From NCBI GenBank assembly GCA_030562195.1, contig CM060202.1, positions 13,950,001-14,014,000 on the forward strand: DNA of 64,000 nucleotides, given 5' to 3'. A program made the position numbers and the translations under genes. This document shows positions 1 through 13,334 of this stretch, piece by piece (position 1 is the first letter of the stretch; each line of letters begins with the position of its first letter). The notes beneath the pieces are model-generated. The model had not been told where the DNA came from and did no database searches. It saw only the letters and a program-made list of their open reading frames with translations. Origin of the DNA: Nipponacmea schrenckii. Taxonomy: Eukaryota; Mollusca; Gastropoda; Lottiidae.

Positions 1-1186
1 AGAAGGAAATATGTCTTTCCTCCATTCACTAGGCTCAAGCAGTGTATTGAAATAAGCGACTTGGGATGTGTTTGTAACATCAAATGTATTAGCTCGGAAA
101 TCATCTGTTTCTATACTCAAAGATATTGAACTGACATAGACATCAATGGAATGTGTAATACTGTTTAGTTCAGGTGTGAAAATCGTCCCAGTAGGCCAAA
201 CATTTTCTGCGCTTGAAACTTGAAATTCATCTACTGCTGTTGGTTGATCGCTATTGATACGAGATAACTCAAAACCATTTTCTATTGTTTTCATTTGATT
301 GTTTTCAAAGTCCGTTAAGAAATTCTCCCAACTTCCTACACTCGACTCCAATACTTGATCATTAGTGAGATGTTTAGAGAACTGATTAGCGCCTTGAATT
401 GACAAAGGCAAATCACTACTATTTAAACTATTCATGAGAACACTTTCAGTTGACTTTGTGTCGTTTTTAAACCCAGAATAAGCAGAGGACATTGTTGGCT
501 TCACTAAAGGGAGATAATCCATGGAGCTCAGACTATCTTGAAAAACATTGTAAGAAGTGGTTGTCAAGGGTGATGTTAATCCTTGAACTAATGAAGGATT
601 AAGCTGGCTAGTGGTCGTTAGGGTGTCAATCCAACTGTTATGTTGAAGAGAAGGGTGTTCATTGTTGACATCAATGGACTGACTTGAAATCAAAATACTC
701 TGGCAGTAACAATCTGAAAGTAGTTAAAAATATTAATGAAACCACTAGCCAAATACCAACCTTAAAATATATCAATCATAATTTTCTTTTAGGGCCATAG
801 TAAATTGAAAAGAAACCTCAGCTCTATATCTATATCAATTCGTAATTGGTGTAACAAAAGTTGCTCCCAAAGGCATAAAATCTGCTTTCATGGGTAATAA
901 AACACAATTTAAGCTGATTGTATCACTTTTCAGCTTTAAATTCTGACATAGTGTTGGACAATAATAAGAATAACACCCTCTTTCAGCTATCTAGTAAAGC
1001 AAATATCTAAAATATTGCCCTTTCAGCTTGGAGAGTAAATATCTTGACTATTTCCCCGTAATATTAGTTCAATAGGGTATTGAAAATAATAGCAGCAACT
1101 GTATTATTTAAAATTGAAGAGCATTAATAGAACTCACCAGACACTAACAAGACAGCAATAATCAGTAGATAAGACACCGAAGTCAT
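1..1186 (-). CDS. Partial gene for an unrecognised secreted or membrane protein, 5' end (two exons)
   Basis: Two coding exons are joined by a GT-AG intron: exon 1 at 1138-1186 (start codon 1184-1186, donor GTGAGT) and exon 2 from 713 down to the window edge at base 1, still open. The 1+2 split codon across the intron keeps frame. Translation gives at least 254 residues without a stop. Residues 1-16 (MTSVSYLLIIAVLLVS) form a typical signal peptide, so the product enters the secretory pathway. The following ~238 residues are rich in Ser, Thr and Asn, have several Asn-X-Ser/Thr glycosylation sites (NDT, NSS, NTS) and only two cysteines (CYC near the mature N terminus). I recognise no domain. A mucin-like ectodomain or secreted protein is possible, but the C-terminal part lies outside the window. 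The start is the first ATG and directly precedes the hydrophobic leader. Confidence 0.72.
714..1137 (-). other. Intron 1 of the partial secreted-protein gene
   Basis: This is a 424-base AT-rich intron with a GTGAGT donor and a CTTTCAG acceptor when read on the minus strand. I see nothing else in it. Confidence 0.65.
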
Positions 1187-3540
1187 AGTTAATACAAGAT
1201 GATTGTCTGCTATCTTCTTTTAATTCCACACAACATCCAAACTCTGAAATATATGATTAAATCCTATTATACACACATTGCTATAATCAATTTATATCTT
1301 ATTACTACAATTTAAGATATTATCAACAAGGTTCAATTTAAACTGTATTGCATCACAGATTGCAGGTCAAAATGACTCCTTTGAAATCCAAAATTATTAA
1401 CCAAAATTAAAATTAAACAATCTGCAAATAAAATGAAATTCTAAATTTTTTGTGATAATTTTCTCCCAAAATTTGAAATAAGCTATAAATTAAGGAATTG
1501 AAGTCATTTTCAAGATCAATCTGAAGTCTCAACTGCAACATTTTAAATTTCTATGGTACCTGTTAGCAAATGAAAATTTAACTAGATTAGCCAAAACTGA
1601 AATTTGGTGTGATGAATTGAATTTCCAATCTAAATTAAACCATCTTTATCAAATGGATAAAGTTGATTGAAACTCAATCTCAGTCACTTTTCAAGATAAC
1701 AACTGAGAGAAAATAAGCTTTTTAATCAAAAACTACTTATGCTGCTAAAATGTCATCTAAATAATTTTGGATGCATAACATACATTATCAACCTATCTGT
1801 ATACAACTCTAATAAACACAGCTGCATTTACTACTCTTAATATCTTGTAATAGCACAGAAAAGATTCCAACATACGACTCAGTCAAAAGATTTAAAGAAA
1901 GTCACTGAATGTGGGAGGACAGAAACAAGAAAATTCCGCAAAAGTCATAACAAATTGACATGAACTCATTACATTCTGAAATGTATTTTGGATACAGAAT
2001 CCCCCAATCAACCTCACCTAGTTAAAAGGAGCTTTGCTATCCAATACAGGACTTACAAGTAAAGAAAGTAATGAAACATGTTTACAAACCAGATTTGAAA
2101 GGTTTTGAGTTCAATATATTTTATTTTCTACATCCACCTACTGAGTTATGTTTATTCATTAAAAGTATTGTTGAGCAATCAACCAAAGTTTTATTTGACA
2201 ATAAATTGAGAAAGCTATCATTATTAATGTTAAATAATATAAAAGAGATCAATAAAGTTTAATGGAGAGCTGAAACACATAAACGTTGATTGCATGAAAG
2301 TTTCTCATTTGGCTCCTTATATTCTAGTTTCATTAGAAGAAATCAGTACATGTCTACTGCATGTCTTGAAAATTAAATGCTAATAAAAGAGAGATTGTGA
2401 TTTGCATTTCCGTTTCTAAAAGCTTTTCTTGTTTTTCAAATGTCAAGTTGGAAACTTAAAAGCAACCTTCAAGTAATCTGCCATTTTCTATCAGTCTTAT
2501 CAGATTAACTTCCTATTTCTTAACTTGCTTAAATACCACATAGTCATTCAAAATGGATAAAAATTGTGTTAATCTTTTAGGCACCTTAAAGGCAGCCTCA
2601 GAAAGCAACTGGGAGAATCGCATCTTTATTGGGATTGAGTTGACCAGACTAGAACAACTATAAAATCACTGAGCTTTACAATAAATGATGCAAAAATATT
2701 CATTTATGAACAAATTGATAGTAAGTTGCTTCCTGATGCTTCTATTGGAATAGTAAAACAACTTGAGAGATGGGAATATGAAATTAAATAAAATGAAATG
2801 AATGGATTGCATCATACTCTTCTGGACCTTAAGGGCTAATGAAAACAAACCATTCATACTCTTTTTCTATTTTCAACTGTCAAAGGCCTTTTTTGTTTAA
2901 AGTCATACTGACTGGAAAGCAAATATGTGACCTTATCATCAATATCAAATTAAGTTTACTTTGAACAAATTGATATTTTTTTCATTGCACTTTATCTGAA
3001 GATAAATTGATAACATTTGTTTGTTCTAAAAATGAAAAAGTGCAAAACACAGGATTGAGGACAAATATTATTCTTTAACAAAAAATAGTAAAAAAGGACA
3101 ATATCCAGAAAAACAGTCATCGTTTATTCTTGATCAAATATATTGATATAACCATGTTGAAGACCTGGTGCAAGATTTATAACAATCCTATTCTGCCTTC
3201 TTTTCCTCAGAACATGGAGAAAATAGAATAATATTAAAGTACATTTCAATCAATGCAGTTTTTCATGTCTGGCATTCAGTCTGATACAGCTCAAATACAG
3301 CTACAATATCAAAGCAATCACTATCTTACAAATCTCCAGTTCCCCTCTTAAACTGAATATTTGACTATTGAAAAAAAATCAACATTAAATCTATCTTCCC
3401 ACTGAACAAATATCACAAATTTCTAATATTCAATTTGGAAGGTAACAAACCAAGCAGAAAGAAATGGCTTTCATTTCTTATTGCCAACAATACCTTTCAA
3501 TAAAAAATTTCCATTAAATCACAAATATTTGAAATAATTT
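1187..3540. other. Intergenic, upstream of the secreted-protein gene; no gene seen
   Basis: AT-rich sequence with only short, poorly biased reading frames and stops in all frames. It should contain the promoter and 5' UTR of the minus-strand gene starting at 1186, but no TATA box or other core element stands out convincingly. Confidence 0.5.
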
Positions 3541-3911
3541 TTAGAATAGTCAATCAAATACACTTGAAATACTCATTGGAATAGTCAATCAAATACACTA
3601 GAAATACTCATTGGAATAGTCAATCAAATACACTAGAAATCTTCATTAGAATAATTATTCAAATCACATAAAATCTTCACTGGAATAGTCAATCAAATAC
3701 AATAGTAATCTTCATTAGAATAATTATTCAAATCACATAAAATCTTCACTGGAATAGTCAATCAAATACACTAGAAATAATCATTGAAATAGTCAATCAA
3801 ATACACTAGAAATCTTCACTGGAATAGTCAATCAAACAAACTAGAAATCTTCATTGGAATAGGTAGTCAATCAAATACACTAGAAATCTTCACTGGAATA
3901 GTCAATCAAAT
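3541..3911. repeat. Tandem array of a ~35-bp unit, about 10-11 copies
   Basis: The unit core is 'GGAATAGTCAATCAAATACA' followed by 'CTAGAAATCTTCATT'. It recurs about every 35 bases. A variant unit pair containing 'ATAATTATTCAAATCACATA' occurs twice, so part of the array was copied as a block. Degraded units continue to about 3,990. No coding capacity. Confidence 0.9.
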
Positions 3912-3989
3912 AGGGCCTATTAAGAATGATATCTCTTTAGAACAATAGAAATCCTCTTAGAATAATGTGTAACATTCTTTCTAAATCTT

Positions 3990-6900
3990 CTATTAGACTC
4001 AAAATTCACCAGAAAGCTTCTAAAAAAAGTCTATTAAAAGTATTACCGTCCTTTCAACAAGGAATCTAGAATTGGTTAAGTATAGTCTGTCAGGTTCAGT
4101 AAAAATCTTCTTTGAACAGACATCAAATTCACCACTCTAAAACTTATTATTCAAACTAATAACATTTTATCTTATTATCAAACAGCTCATTTAAATTTTT
4201 AAGGGGAAAACATACTCTGATTTCTCTGAGAATAAAGCCAATAAAAATGGAAAAAAAAGATCAGTCATCTTCTTCCAAACATTGAAATTGTTATTATCAC
4301 ACAATTCTCAGATGAATTGTAATGAATTCTGTTCTTATATAAAATGATTGGTAAGCTGTCAAACTCAGGAAGGAGGCAAATGTAAAAAATAAACTGACCT
4401 TTGGAACAAATACCATTTTCTATAACATTAAAGGAAATGTGAAGTCTAATTTTGTTCTTAAGAATCAATGTTCATTGATCAAGTTTACATTATCTCAATA
4501 CCATTTTTGACATACTTAGGGGTACAAGAAAATGAAATAAAAACAGAAGGGGGTGACCAGAAGGTTCCAACTAACTTTTAAAACTAAATTATGTCAGGTT
4601 CTTAACTAAATCTTGTCAGATGTTGAACTAAATAGTTTCTAAATACAATCAATATTTGATGCAAGTGTGATATTTTAAATTTTTATTTTTTTTAATGAAA
4701 AGATTTTTGAGACTTTAAAACTGGAGCCTGCTTAGAAGAAATCAGTCATAAGACTTTAACTTTAGTGAGATAAAAAAAAAAGACAAAGATTCCCATCTGT
4801 GAAAATAAAATCAATTGGCCTTAGTTTTTCCTTTAACTTATTGATTTCATAAAGACAAATCAAATAGGGCCTACAGATTCACATATCACTACATCTTCTT
4901 TAACAAAATTAAAATCTCAAGAAAATCATTTCCCTGATAGGAATCAATGCATTGCTTCCACACAAATGTATATGTCTATAACAATTATATACTTGACAAA
5001 GACCTGCAACACTGCTAAGGAAAAAATCTGGAAGAGTAAATTTAACTTAAACCACTAGGGTCTGCCTCTTAAATAAAGAAAGAAATTATCCACTGTCACT
5101 GTCAGTGATATTTACATAAATAATCTGAAGTTAAATGACAGGGTCTCTATATTGTTACATCACTGAATGTACATAACCTTACTTTTTAACCATAAACAAA
5201 CTAAACAATAAATCTTTCAATTACCTTGGAATGGCAAGTATCCTGCTCTCTTTAAAAAATAAAAATCAATTCACATCCTTTAGAAGTAATTCACTCATGT
5301 TGGTTTGTTTTCAAACAAACAGCTAAATATTTTAATTACTTAATGTCGTAAGCTACAACCACAAACTTTCTACAAAAAAGTTGCAAGTTTTTTCTCTTCG
5401 AGTGGTTGGTTGAAGAATAAATTGTAAACCAAAAGTATTGACACTGCGTGACAGTCGTCCTGTGTTCACTTACACATAGCACATGTTGCTGTAAATAAAT
5501 CACAGTAATAATGTGTATATTACTCCCCCCTGGATAAACATGTCTACCCGGATTGTCTACAATAACAGTATTCTGCCAGATTTCTTTTTCTACTTCCCTA
5601 TCATAGTATCTCATCTTTAAACCAAGTTAGGGCCTACTACCATAGTACATCAAAATACATACTTGCATGGGAAAAAAACCCTGAAATTTCGCAAGAACAC
5701 ATTGTTACTTTATGAAGATTTGGTGCACCATTCTACAGGGTATATTAGAAACATTTGTAGTTGTTACAAAGAGCTGGAAATACAACCAGTAGTCATATTG
5801 TCATTCAACTCTTCTGAAACATGTGAAAAATATAATCATGTTGATAATTATACTACAACTTACTGAAAAAAACATCAGGATCAGGATTAGCTCTTTGATA
5901 GACAGTATTCCGTCTTAAGTTTTAAAATAATTAAATCTCATGTTGTCAATGAATCACTTTTAATTATCTCTTAATCATGATTTCAGGGGCTTGTTGAAAA
6001 CATATTAATAAAATAGGAAATATAACATGCATAGATGATTTGCTCATAAAGAGAGAAAAAAACGTTTTAACAAGGATTCTTTGAAAAAGCAATTCCTTAC
6101 CAAAATATTCAAGGTCACCAAACTTAGAGAACTACTTTGAATTTACCATGCAAATGATGTCAAGTTAAGATTGAAATGTGCTTCAGTCTGTCTCAATATT
6201 TTCAGATGGTGAATGAAGAATCCATGACTTCAGCACGATTTCCAAGAAATATCTCATCCAACAAGCAAGCAAATTGTGACAAGATAGCAAATATCTATAG
6301 AAGATAAAAGCCACATAATAAGTACAATAATGGCAGATGTTTGTAGTCTGAATATAGTAATATAATGTTGTTATTGTCTATGTGTTTTAAAAACCTTGAG
6401 ATTTGATTGAATTAGGACAGTAATAATATCATTACTTAGCTTAGATTAGCTACAATCTCTTCACTTTTCGATGTTTCATCTTCATACAAACTTTCAATAT
6501 AAATTGACTTGCATGCCCCCATTATTTTGGCACAACGCAGGCCCTGCCCTTATAGCTACCAATATATAAAAGGATTGGGATTATTAAAATACATATTCTA
6601 TGACACACAGAACTACCGATTTATTGTACCATTCGAACTAGACTCTAGTTCAATGTCACTTACATCAATGACACTAGGTTAACAGAAGGTATTTTCTTGC
6701 CCTATGCTTAGATTGAAAGTTATAGACTCACAAACTGTTAATGAAAAAGAATATAGTAAACACAACATTGGATCACCCTATGCTGGAATTTTCTATTGAA
6801 GAACCTGCAGTCTACCACATAATCATTTATTTAGTGTTTTAAGCACAATTAACTTAACAGTTTGGTTGAAAAAAAAGCAAATATCTCATTCTCAGATGCA

Positions 6901-9900
6901 ATTGTAATAATACGTAAGCACTTGTTGAGATATCTAGGTCTCCACTTCTAATCAGATTGAAAACTAAATGATGGACAAGAGAAGATGTTACAGCTAAAGT
7001 CAAAGCAAACAAAATGTTTAAACTGGCTGCAAAGTTTAATTTCAAAATCTCGATCAATTACAATGAAGGTTAGTTCAATCAATTACAATGAATGTTATTC
7101 AATATTTATTTTTCCAATCCTGTCCTCCATTTCTCGTTTTTTTTTATTTATCAAACCTGACTGCAGAATGAAATGAATGTTATTTGTTTCAAAAAAAAAA
7201 AATAGCCTTAGAGAAAACCATGAAAGCTTCCTAATTCACCTGTTAAAATGTTACAATATCTGTGTTATAAAGATGAGAAAAATTATAGAGTGGTTAATGC
7301 TGATTAATGAATTTATTGATAATGACAAAAACATGATGATGAAGTTGTAGATATGAATCATGATCATGTGTGATCATAATAATTCATGGCTGATCACAAG
7401 TTTTCAATATTCAGTTTGCGGGAGGAAATTCTGATAACAACACATCTAAAGACTAAAATCTAATAAGATATATGAATAATTCATCAGAAAACAAGTTACA
7501 ATTATTTATAAACTGGACACTAGATTCAATTCTTTTGGGAACACTTCCTTCATTAGAGATACTATTAATGTACTCAATTCCACCAAAAATCTGAGGCATC
7601 TATTTAACTACAACTGAAACAATGAAGATATGCTGGTATCAAACCTTAGATTTGATTCTGTTTTTCTTGTGATTTGTTTAAAAAAAAATTTAATATCAAA
7701 ACATCTGAAAAAATTAATTCTTTTCTTCATTTGTTCTGGATAATATATATCATTTGAGTAATACATGTTTACCTAGATTTCCAAGAGGCAAAAAAAATTT
7801 AAAGTAAAGATTAATTAATTTTCAGAAAAGTGCATCAAATTAAGACTTAAATTAACAAGTCTTGAAATAAATTCTCACCTACCTCTTAGAACATTTCTAA
7901 CAATTATATAAACTGCTGATATAAAATAGATTTGTCCAATTTAAAAATTTATTCCCTTTAAAACCAATCTTATTCAATATCAAACTATCTTCATTCACTG
8001 AATAATTTAAGCCACTTTTTACATTGAACAAATTTCAAATATCAATATGTATCCCTTTCATTCATCACAGTTCACAATTCCACTACTCAGTATGAGACAA
8101 GAATCTAATCTGTTTTATTTTTAAAAATTATATCTGACGCATATGCTTTCAAAGTAAATTTTTTTAAACATCACATACAGTCTTGGCCCCGACTTTACAT
8201 TAGTTATATGTTTTCGGGATTTCAATTATTGATATGATGTTATTTCACTCTCAATATTTTTCAACTCAAGTCAAACAGAAAAATTATCTTTTTCCTCCAC
8301 ATAATACTGTAAAATTAGGTTATTTCATCTTAAGTCAGAGCTTTACTAATTTCAGTATGAAAATATCACAAACACTAACATCCAACATGGTAAGCTATTT
8401 GTTATTCCACTATTCAGTATGAAGTCAAGCAGACAATGATCTACCACCTCTACTTAAGACTTGGAAGTTAATTTAGTTATTTAAGGCCATTACACATTTC
8501 ATGCATTGTGATTGAATCATGGCTCCTGGTAAATTGATTTTATCAGTCAAGTTTTAATGTCACATTAGAACAGTTCACTGTTTTTAAATCCTTGATTTAA
8601 AACCCTATCTTTATTTATTTTTGTGGGCTTCAAACAACTAAATTTTATCCTATGAATATCAGAACAGACCACTGGATATGATGAATTTGACCTAATTCTA
8701 ACCCATGTAGAATCATTAGCTACATCATAGCAAATCGAAAATATCTTTCAAGTCTGGAAATGAACAAGAAACAATGTCTGGTACAGCACAAGTAAAATTG
8801 AAGAAAATAATACATGAGCTGGGAATCTGGACAAGACTCAGTTCTTCTATATTTGACATTAAATAATCCATATAGTATTTGAACAAATGGATGATGTCAG
8901 CACTACACAGTGTGGGGAAAAGCATGCAAACCATTTAAATTAACAAGACAATGGCAGCAGATTTCCCTGTTAACTTGGTTTTAAAAACATGAGTAAACTT
9001 TGATATAATAATTATATTCAGTAAAAAAATAAAATCATTTTATTCAATTTTCTCTTAAGCTTTCTAGCATCAGTTTAGTAAAATTTCTTTTCGTACCAAT
9101 CACATTAACCATAAACATTTAGGTGTTAAGTAGAAATTTAAAATAGAAGTGATCTGAAAATTTTCTTAACTATCACTATCCTGACATCTGATTGTCTTAA
9201 AATTGACCAAAATTTTTTGTCCAAAATGTACCTCTTTCAGGCAGTTATTACTTATGCTATCATGATTTCAAAGTGCTGCAATGGAAAGAGTTATCAATAT
9301 CATAGAGGCTGTAACAGTCAAAATTTCCACAGTAAAGTCAATTGGATTTAAAATGTGTTTCTTTAAAATGATACAAATATCAACAGCTATGTGCGTTTGT
9401 ACATTATTTATTGAAACCATTAAAAGTTTTGCCTTAAACATAAAGCACACGCAGATGCTGTTTTTAAGAACCAAAATAATAAATTTGTTCGAGCCTAAAT
9501 ACAAGATGATTTTTTGCAATTCATTTATATATGGCTCAAGGACTTCCTGTATAAGGCATATAAAAACTTCCTGTATTTAACTCAAATTAAAAATCTTATC
9601 TTATTTTAAGTGCTACTTTTAAATAGCCGACTGCCATCCTGTTTTTTGTTTTTTCCTAAACTAGATATACTAGATATACATGCTGTGAGAACATAACCAA
9701 ATAATTGTGAAGTGCGCATCACATCTCATATCTACACATGTACCAGCTGAATTAAGTTGACAAAAAAGGAAGACAAAAAATTAAATCCATCCAAATCTTT
9801 AATAAAATTGTTAAAACACAATTAAAATGTACTTATATTTCTGAAACATGATTCCAAATTACAGACATCATTATGATATCTTCTCAGCCGTGGAATCTTT

Positions 9901-12164
9901 TCCATTCCAGTCATGGAACAAATCCAGTCTCTGGTTGGCCATGAAACCTTATCATCTATCTCAATGAGAAATTCTACCAGAAAACAAATTGTCACATGGA
10001 ACATTAAGCTAGAGATAAAAAGGATCATATTTTTAGACAAGTCTATCTTCCCAGAATAACTGTGAGACAGTTTCCTATGTGGAAATCATGAAGCTTTTAT
10101 TAATAGACTCAAATGAAAAGATAATTAACCACCAGATTCATCATCAAGTCTGCCCTAGTTCCAATATTACATCATGTTTAGCTTTCCTAGGAATTCAAAT
10201 GTTAGAATTAATTCCATTGAAGGTGTTGTACACTTGAAGCTTTCTTACAAAGTATTCTTAAATGTAGCTAAGAGCATTTCAGAATCAAAATCTGAAATCT
10301 GGTTCACCTGGGATTTAAAATTAGTATTAACTCTAACTTCCAAGGGTATAGATGTAATGGAACTGCATGAAATTTCTTTTGCTATTCCTATCTATCTCTT
10401 TTCTATATAAGGCATAGTCACATAGTAGAGATGACATTTCAATTTTCAAGGCTAACACTATTACTGATTGGCTTAGCTAAAAAAAATTCTGTTTCTGAAA
10501 CTAATGTGAACGTAATGTTTAAACCAAATTGCAAGACAACAAGATATCAAATTTTAGTAATAGAATTTATAGCAGATATTGAACTTAATCAATTGGTAAA
10601 AGTAAATATTTAGATAGCTATATCCCTTTAAGTGAAAATCTCTATAAAATATAGTTCAATTTTAAAAGTATAACCAAGAAGTATTCTTTATTACTTCCAA
10701 ACTAAATTTTGCAAGGAAGCAAGGAAACAAAGTTAATAGCTGTTTTAAGAACTGAAGGACATCAAAGACTCTTCACTAAAGAATGAAAAGAAATATAGGA
10801 TATGTCTATGTAATGTCTCAGTAAATATATTTGGAATTTAATCAAAGGTTAACCCACAGTAAATATTTCCAAATGTCACCTTGTAGACATTGGGTCAGAC
10901 ACTAAATCTATGAAAAATAACTGTTCAGGATCAGTTTGAAAATTAAAATCAAACTGAAGTTACTGTCACACAAGCGTCAGATAAATTTCTATTTTAAGAG
11001 AGAAGTTGAAAATTGATCATTGTAAACTATTAGATGAATTGAATTCTGATTTTTGAAAGATCAAAGAAGATTTTCAGTATATTGACACTTATATCCCATT
11101 TTACGCCATTATACTTTCCATTCTGATAACAGCCTTCACTTTAATGCAAGATAAATTGGACCAAATTATGATGTCAATAACTCTTGTCACATCATAAACT
11201 TGTTGGCAATTTGATACAATCTTATCAAAATTCAGCTCTGATTTTTTTGCTACAGAATTTTTTAAGGCATACTACTATTAAGAATAACCAAAAATTTGAA
11301 AATTTTAAACTTAGCCAAAATTAATCTTTGTTCATCTGTGGACTTACTTGGTGTCAATACTATATAACAGTTTGTAAATAATTTATTAGTTTAGTGGAAG
11401 TTAGAAGTCCAACTGATATATATGTATATATATTGAGAAAGAGTAAATTCATATCCATTCAGAGGTAGTTTTCCTTATAGACTTCACTCAAGATTTACAA
11501 GGAAGGTATGATATTTGAATTCAACCAATCAAATTGTTCTGTGCAGTAATAGCTCAAAGGGATGTTAAAGAACTTTTATATGCATGAGTATCTTTGACAC
11601 CAACAGCATCCATTTGCATTATTCTTCACAAACAATGAGAAATTCATAGTGTAGTGGTCTCAAAGGGCCTTTATATATATCATTAACAGTTTTTGCTATA
11701 GTGATGTCATATACAGTTTTATTGTGTCTTGAATATATGCATACTGGAACTGCACAAATATTGCTTAATCCCTTCAAATAAACTGCAGTAAACTTAAAAA
11801 TAAATTTTTTTTCATAATGTTCTTTCTATATTATGTCGTAGAGAAAAAGTTTAAATTTTAAACACAGATAATTCTGGACACACACAGTTCTGAATGTCAT
11901 ATGTGAACACTATTACTATAGTAGAGGCATTTTCTAAATCTAAAATATGATTGGTCAAACATACCCTTTTTTAGCATTATTACAGGAACCATCAACATTA
12001 AAATTAGAATGATGTAAAGAATTGTGGAACATATGATTAATCTTTGACTTGCAATTTAAGCTGATTTCTAAATCAATTATTGTCCTATAGTATCAATGAG
12101 GCAAACTAAATATTAACAAGACATTTGCAAGAGAGACTAATTCACAGAAAAAACTGCATTTTAA
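3990..12164. other. Long AT-rich intergenic stretch, no gene supported
   Basis: I read both strands and found only short frames of 60-99 codons, several with non-ATG starts, with no recognisable domain and no consistent splice-site context. The 92-codon minus-strand frame at 5,336-5,614 starts with a real ATG and is a little less AT-rich than its surroundings, but nothing else supports it. Confidence 0.5.
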
Positions 12165-12278
12165 TTCCAATGCCCCCACTAAGTTTCATTAAAATCAATA
12201 GAAAATAGTAGCTTCAATAGGGTCTACAACAAATGTTGACAGACTGATGGACAGGGGCGACATGGGCATAAAAAAATG
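12165..12278 (-). repeat. Solo head fragment of the ~160-bp-repeat element family
   Basis: The sequence closely follows, in reverse, the head of the element at 61,124-61,260: the 'AAGTTTCATTAAAATC' segment, 'TCTACAACAAATGTTGACAG', then 'GACAGGGGC' and 'GGGCATAAAAAA'. Most of the terminal hairpin is deleted and no tail is found nearby, so this is a truncated relic. Confidence 0.6.
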
Positions 12279-13334
12279 TACATTGGAGTTAGTATTTAAA
12301 TTTCCGAAAAGCATCCAATCTGATGTCCTCGTGTTATATTTCTGTTTGTTCTGATGTCTAAATATCTTTTAAAAAAATATCATTCATATATTGACGAATA
12401 ATCAATACTATATACATTATTTTACCTAAGAAAACAATGAAATCTCCAAGATCATTGTTTCCTGAAAATCTAACATTTGATTGAACCACATGGATGAAAT
12501 AAGTCACTATGTTTATGATGGAATTAAATCCATTCAAAAGAAGAACACTTTTTCTATTTAATCTGAACCACAAGACATTTTTGATCATCAGCCCCTTTCC
12601 TTTGTACAGCATTGACAAGTGGAAACTAAGATCAGGTACTGTTATTTATGCACTGACAAGAGAAAAATTAGCATGACTTGCTCAGTACAATTATCTATGT
12701 GTTTTTTCTAATATTAAAATCAAATCCATTTACTTATTTGAGACATGTCACCATTGTACTTATTCCAGAATCTTAAAAACATCAAAGCTAGCTCACCTTA
12801 ATATAATACAAGAAAATAAAATATTCCAAATATAAAAGGTAAGAAAACCCAAAATAATGTGTGAAAATTCAACTTACAAAAATATTTTTTCTCTAGAAAA
12901 ATTCAGTTAAAATGTTCCCAAAGTTAAAAAAATCTCCTGAATTTTGTCAAAGTCCACATTTCTTTAGTGTTTAGTCTTCCAAACATTTAGCAAACCTAAC
13001 TTGATTAAGACAAGAAAATTGTGAGTAATGAAGCGTCTAAATAAAGTATAAGACATAGAGCCTATTGACGACACACTGGGAAATAGATGAAACTCAACTA
13101 AAGACTGATGGCTATAGTCTACAAATAAATCACTCAATGATAGTCAAATGGAATCATGGCCATCTCACCCTAGTTGACAAAACTCATAACAAATATTTGT
13201 TTGTTAGCCCACAATGGTTATTTATGCAATTTTCCTGAAACCAGGTCACTTCTTGAGTCAATATAAAAGAGGATTTAGAGATTTAGACATTTGTCAGTGT
13301 CCAGTTCTTGTATTTGTTACTTGAAATTATATTT
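12279..13334. other. Intergenic, nothing identified
   Basis: AT-rich unique-looking sequence. The 86-codon minus-strand frame at 12,358-12,618 has no recognisable domain and no exon context. Confidence 0.45.

Noticed and set aside
3541..3911. Regularly spaced repeats resembling a CRISPR array
   Set aside because: The units are directly tandem without unique spacers, and the window is clearly eukaryotic.
5336..5614. 92-codon minus-strand ATG frame
   Set aside because: No recognisable domain, no splice partners and no conserved motif; it may lie in an old repeat. Not enough to call a gene.
9268..9580. Opposing 83- and 99-codon frames on both strands
   Set aside because: Mutually antisense frames in AT-rich sequence with no domain; a chance open stretch.
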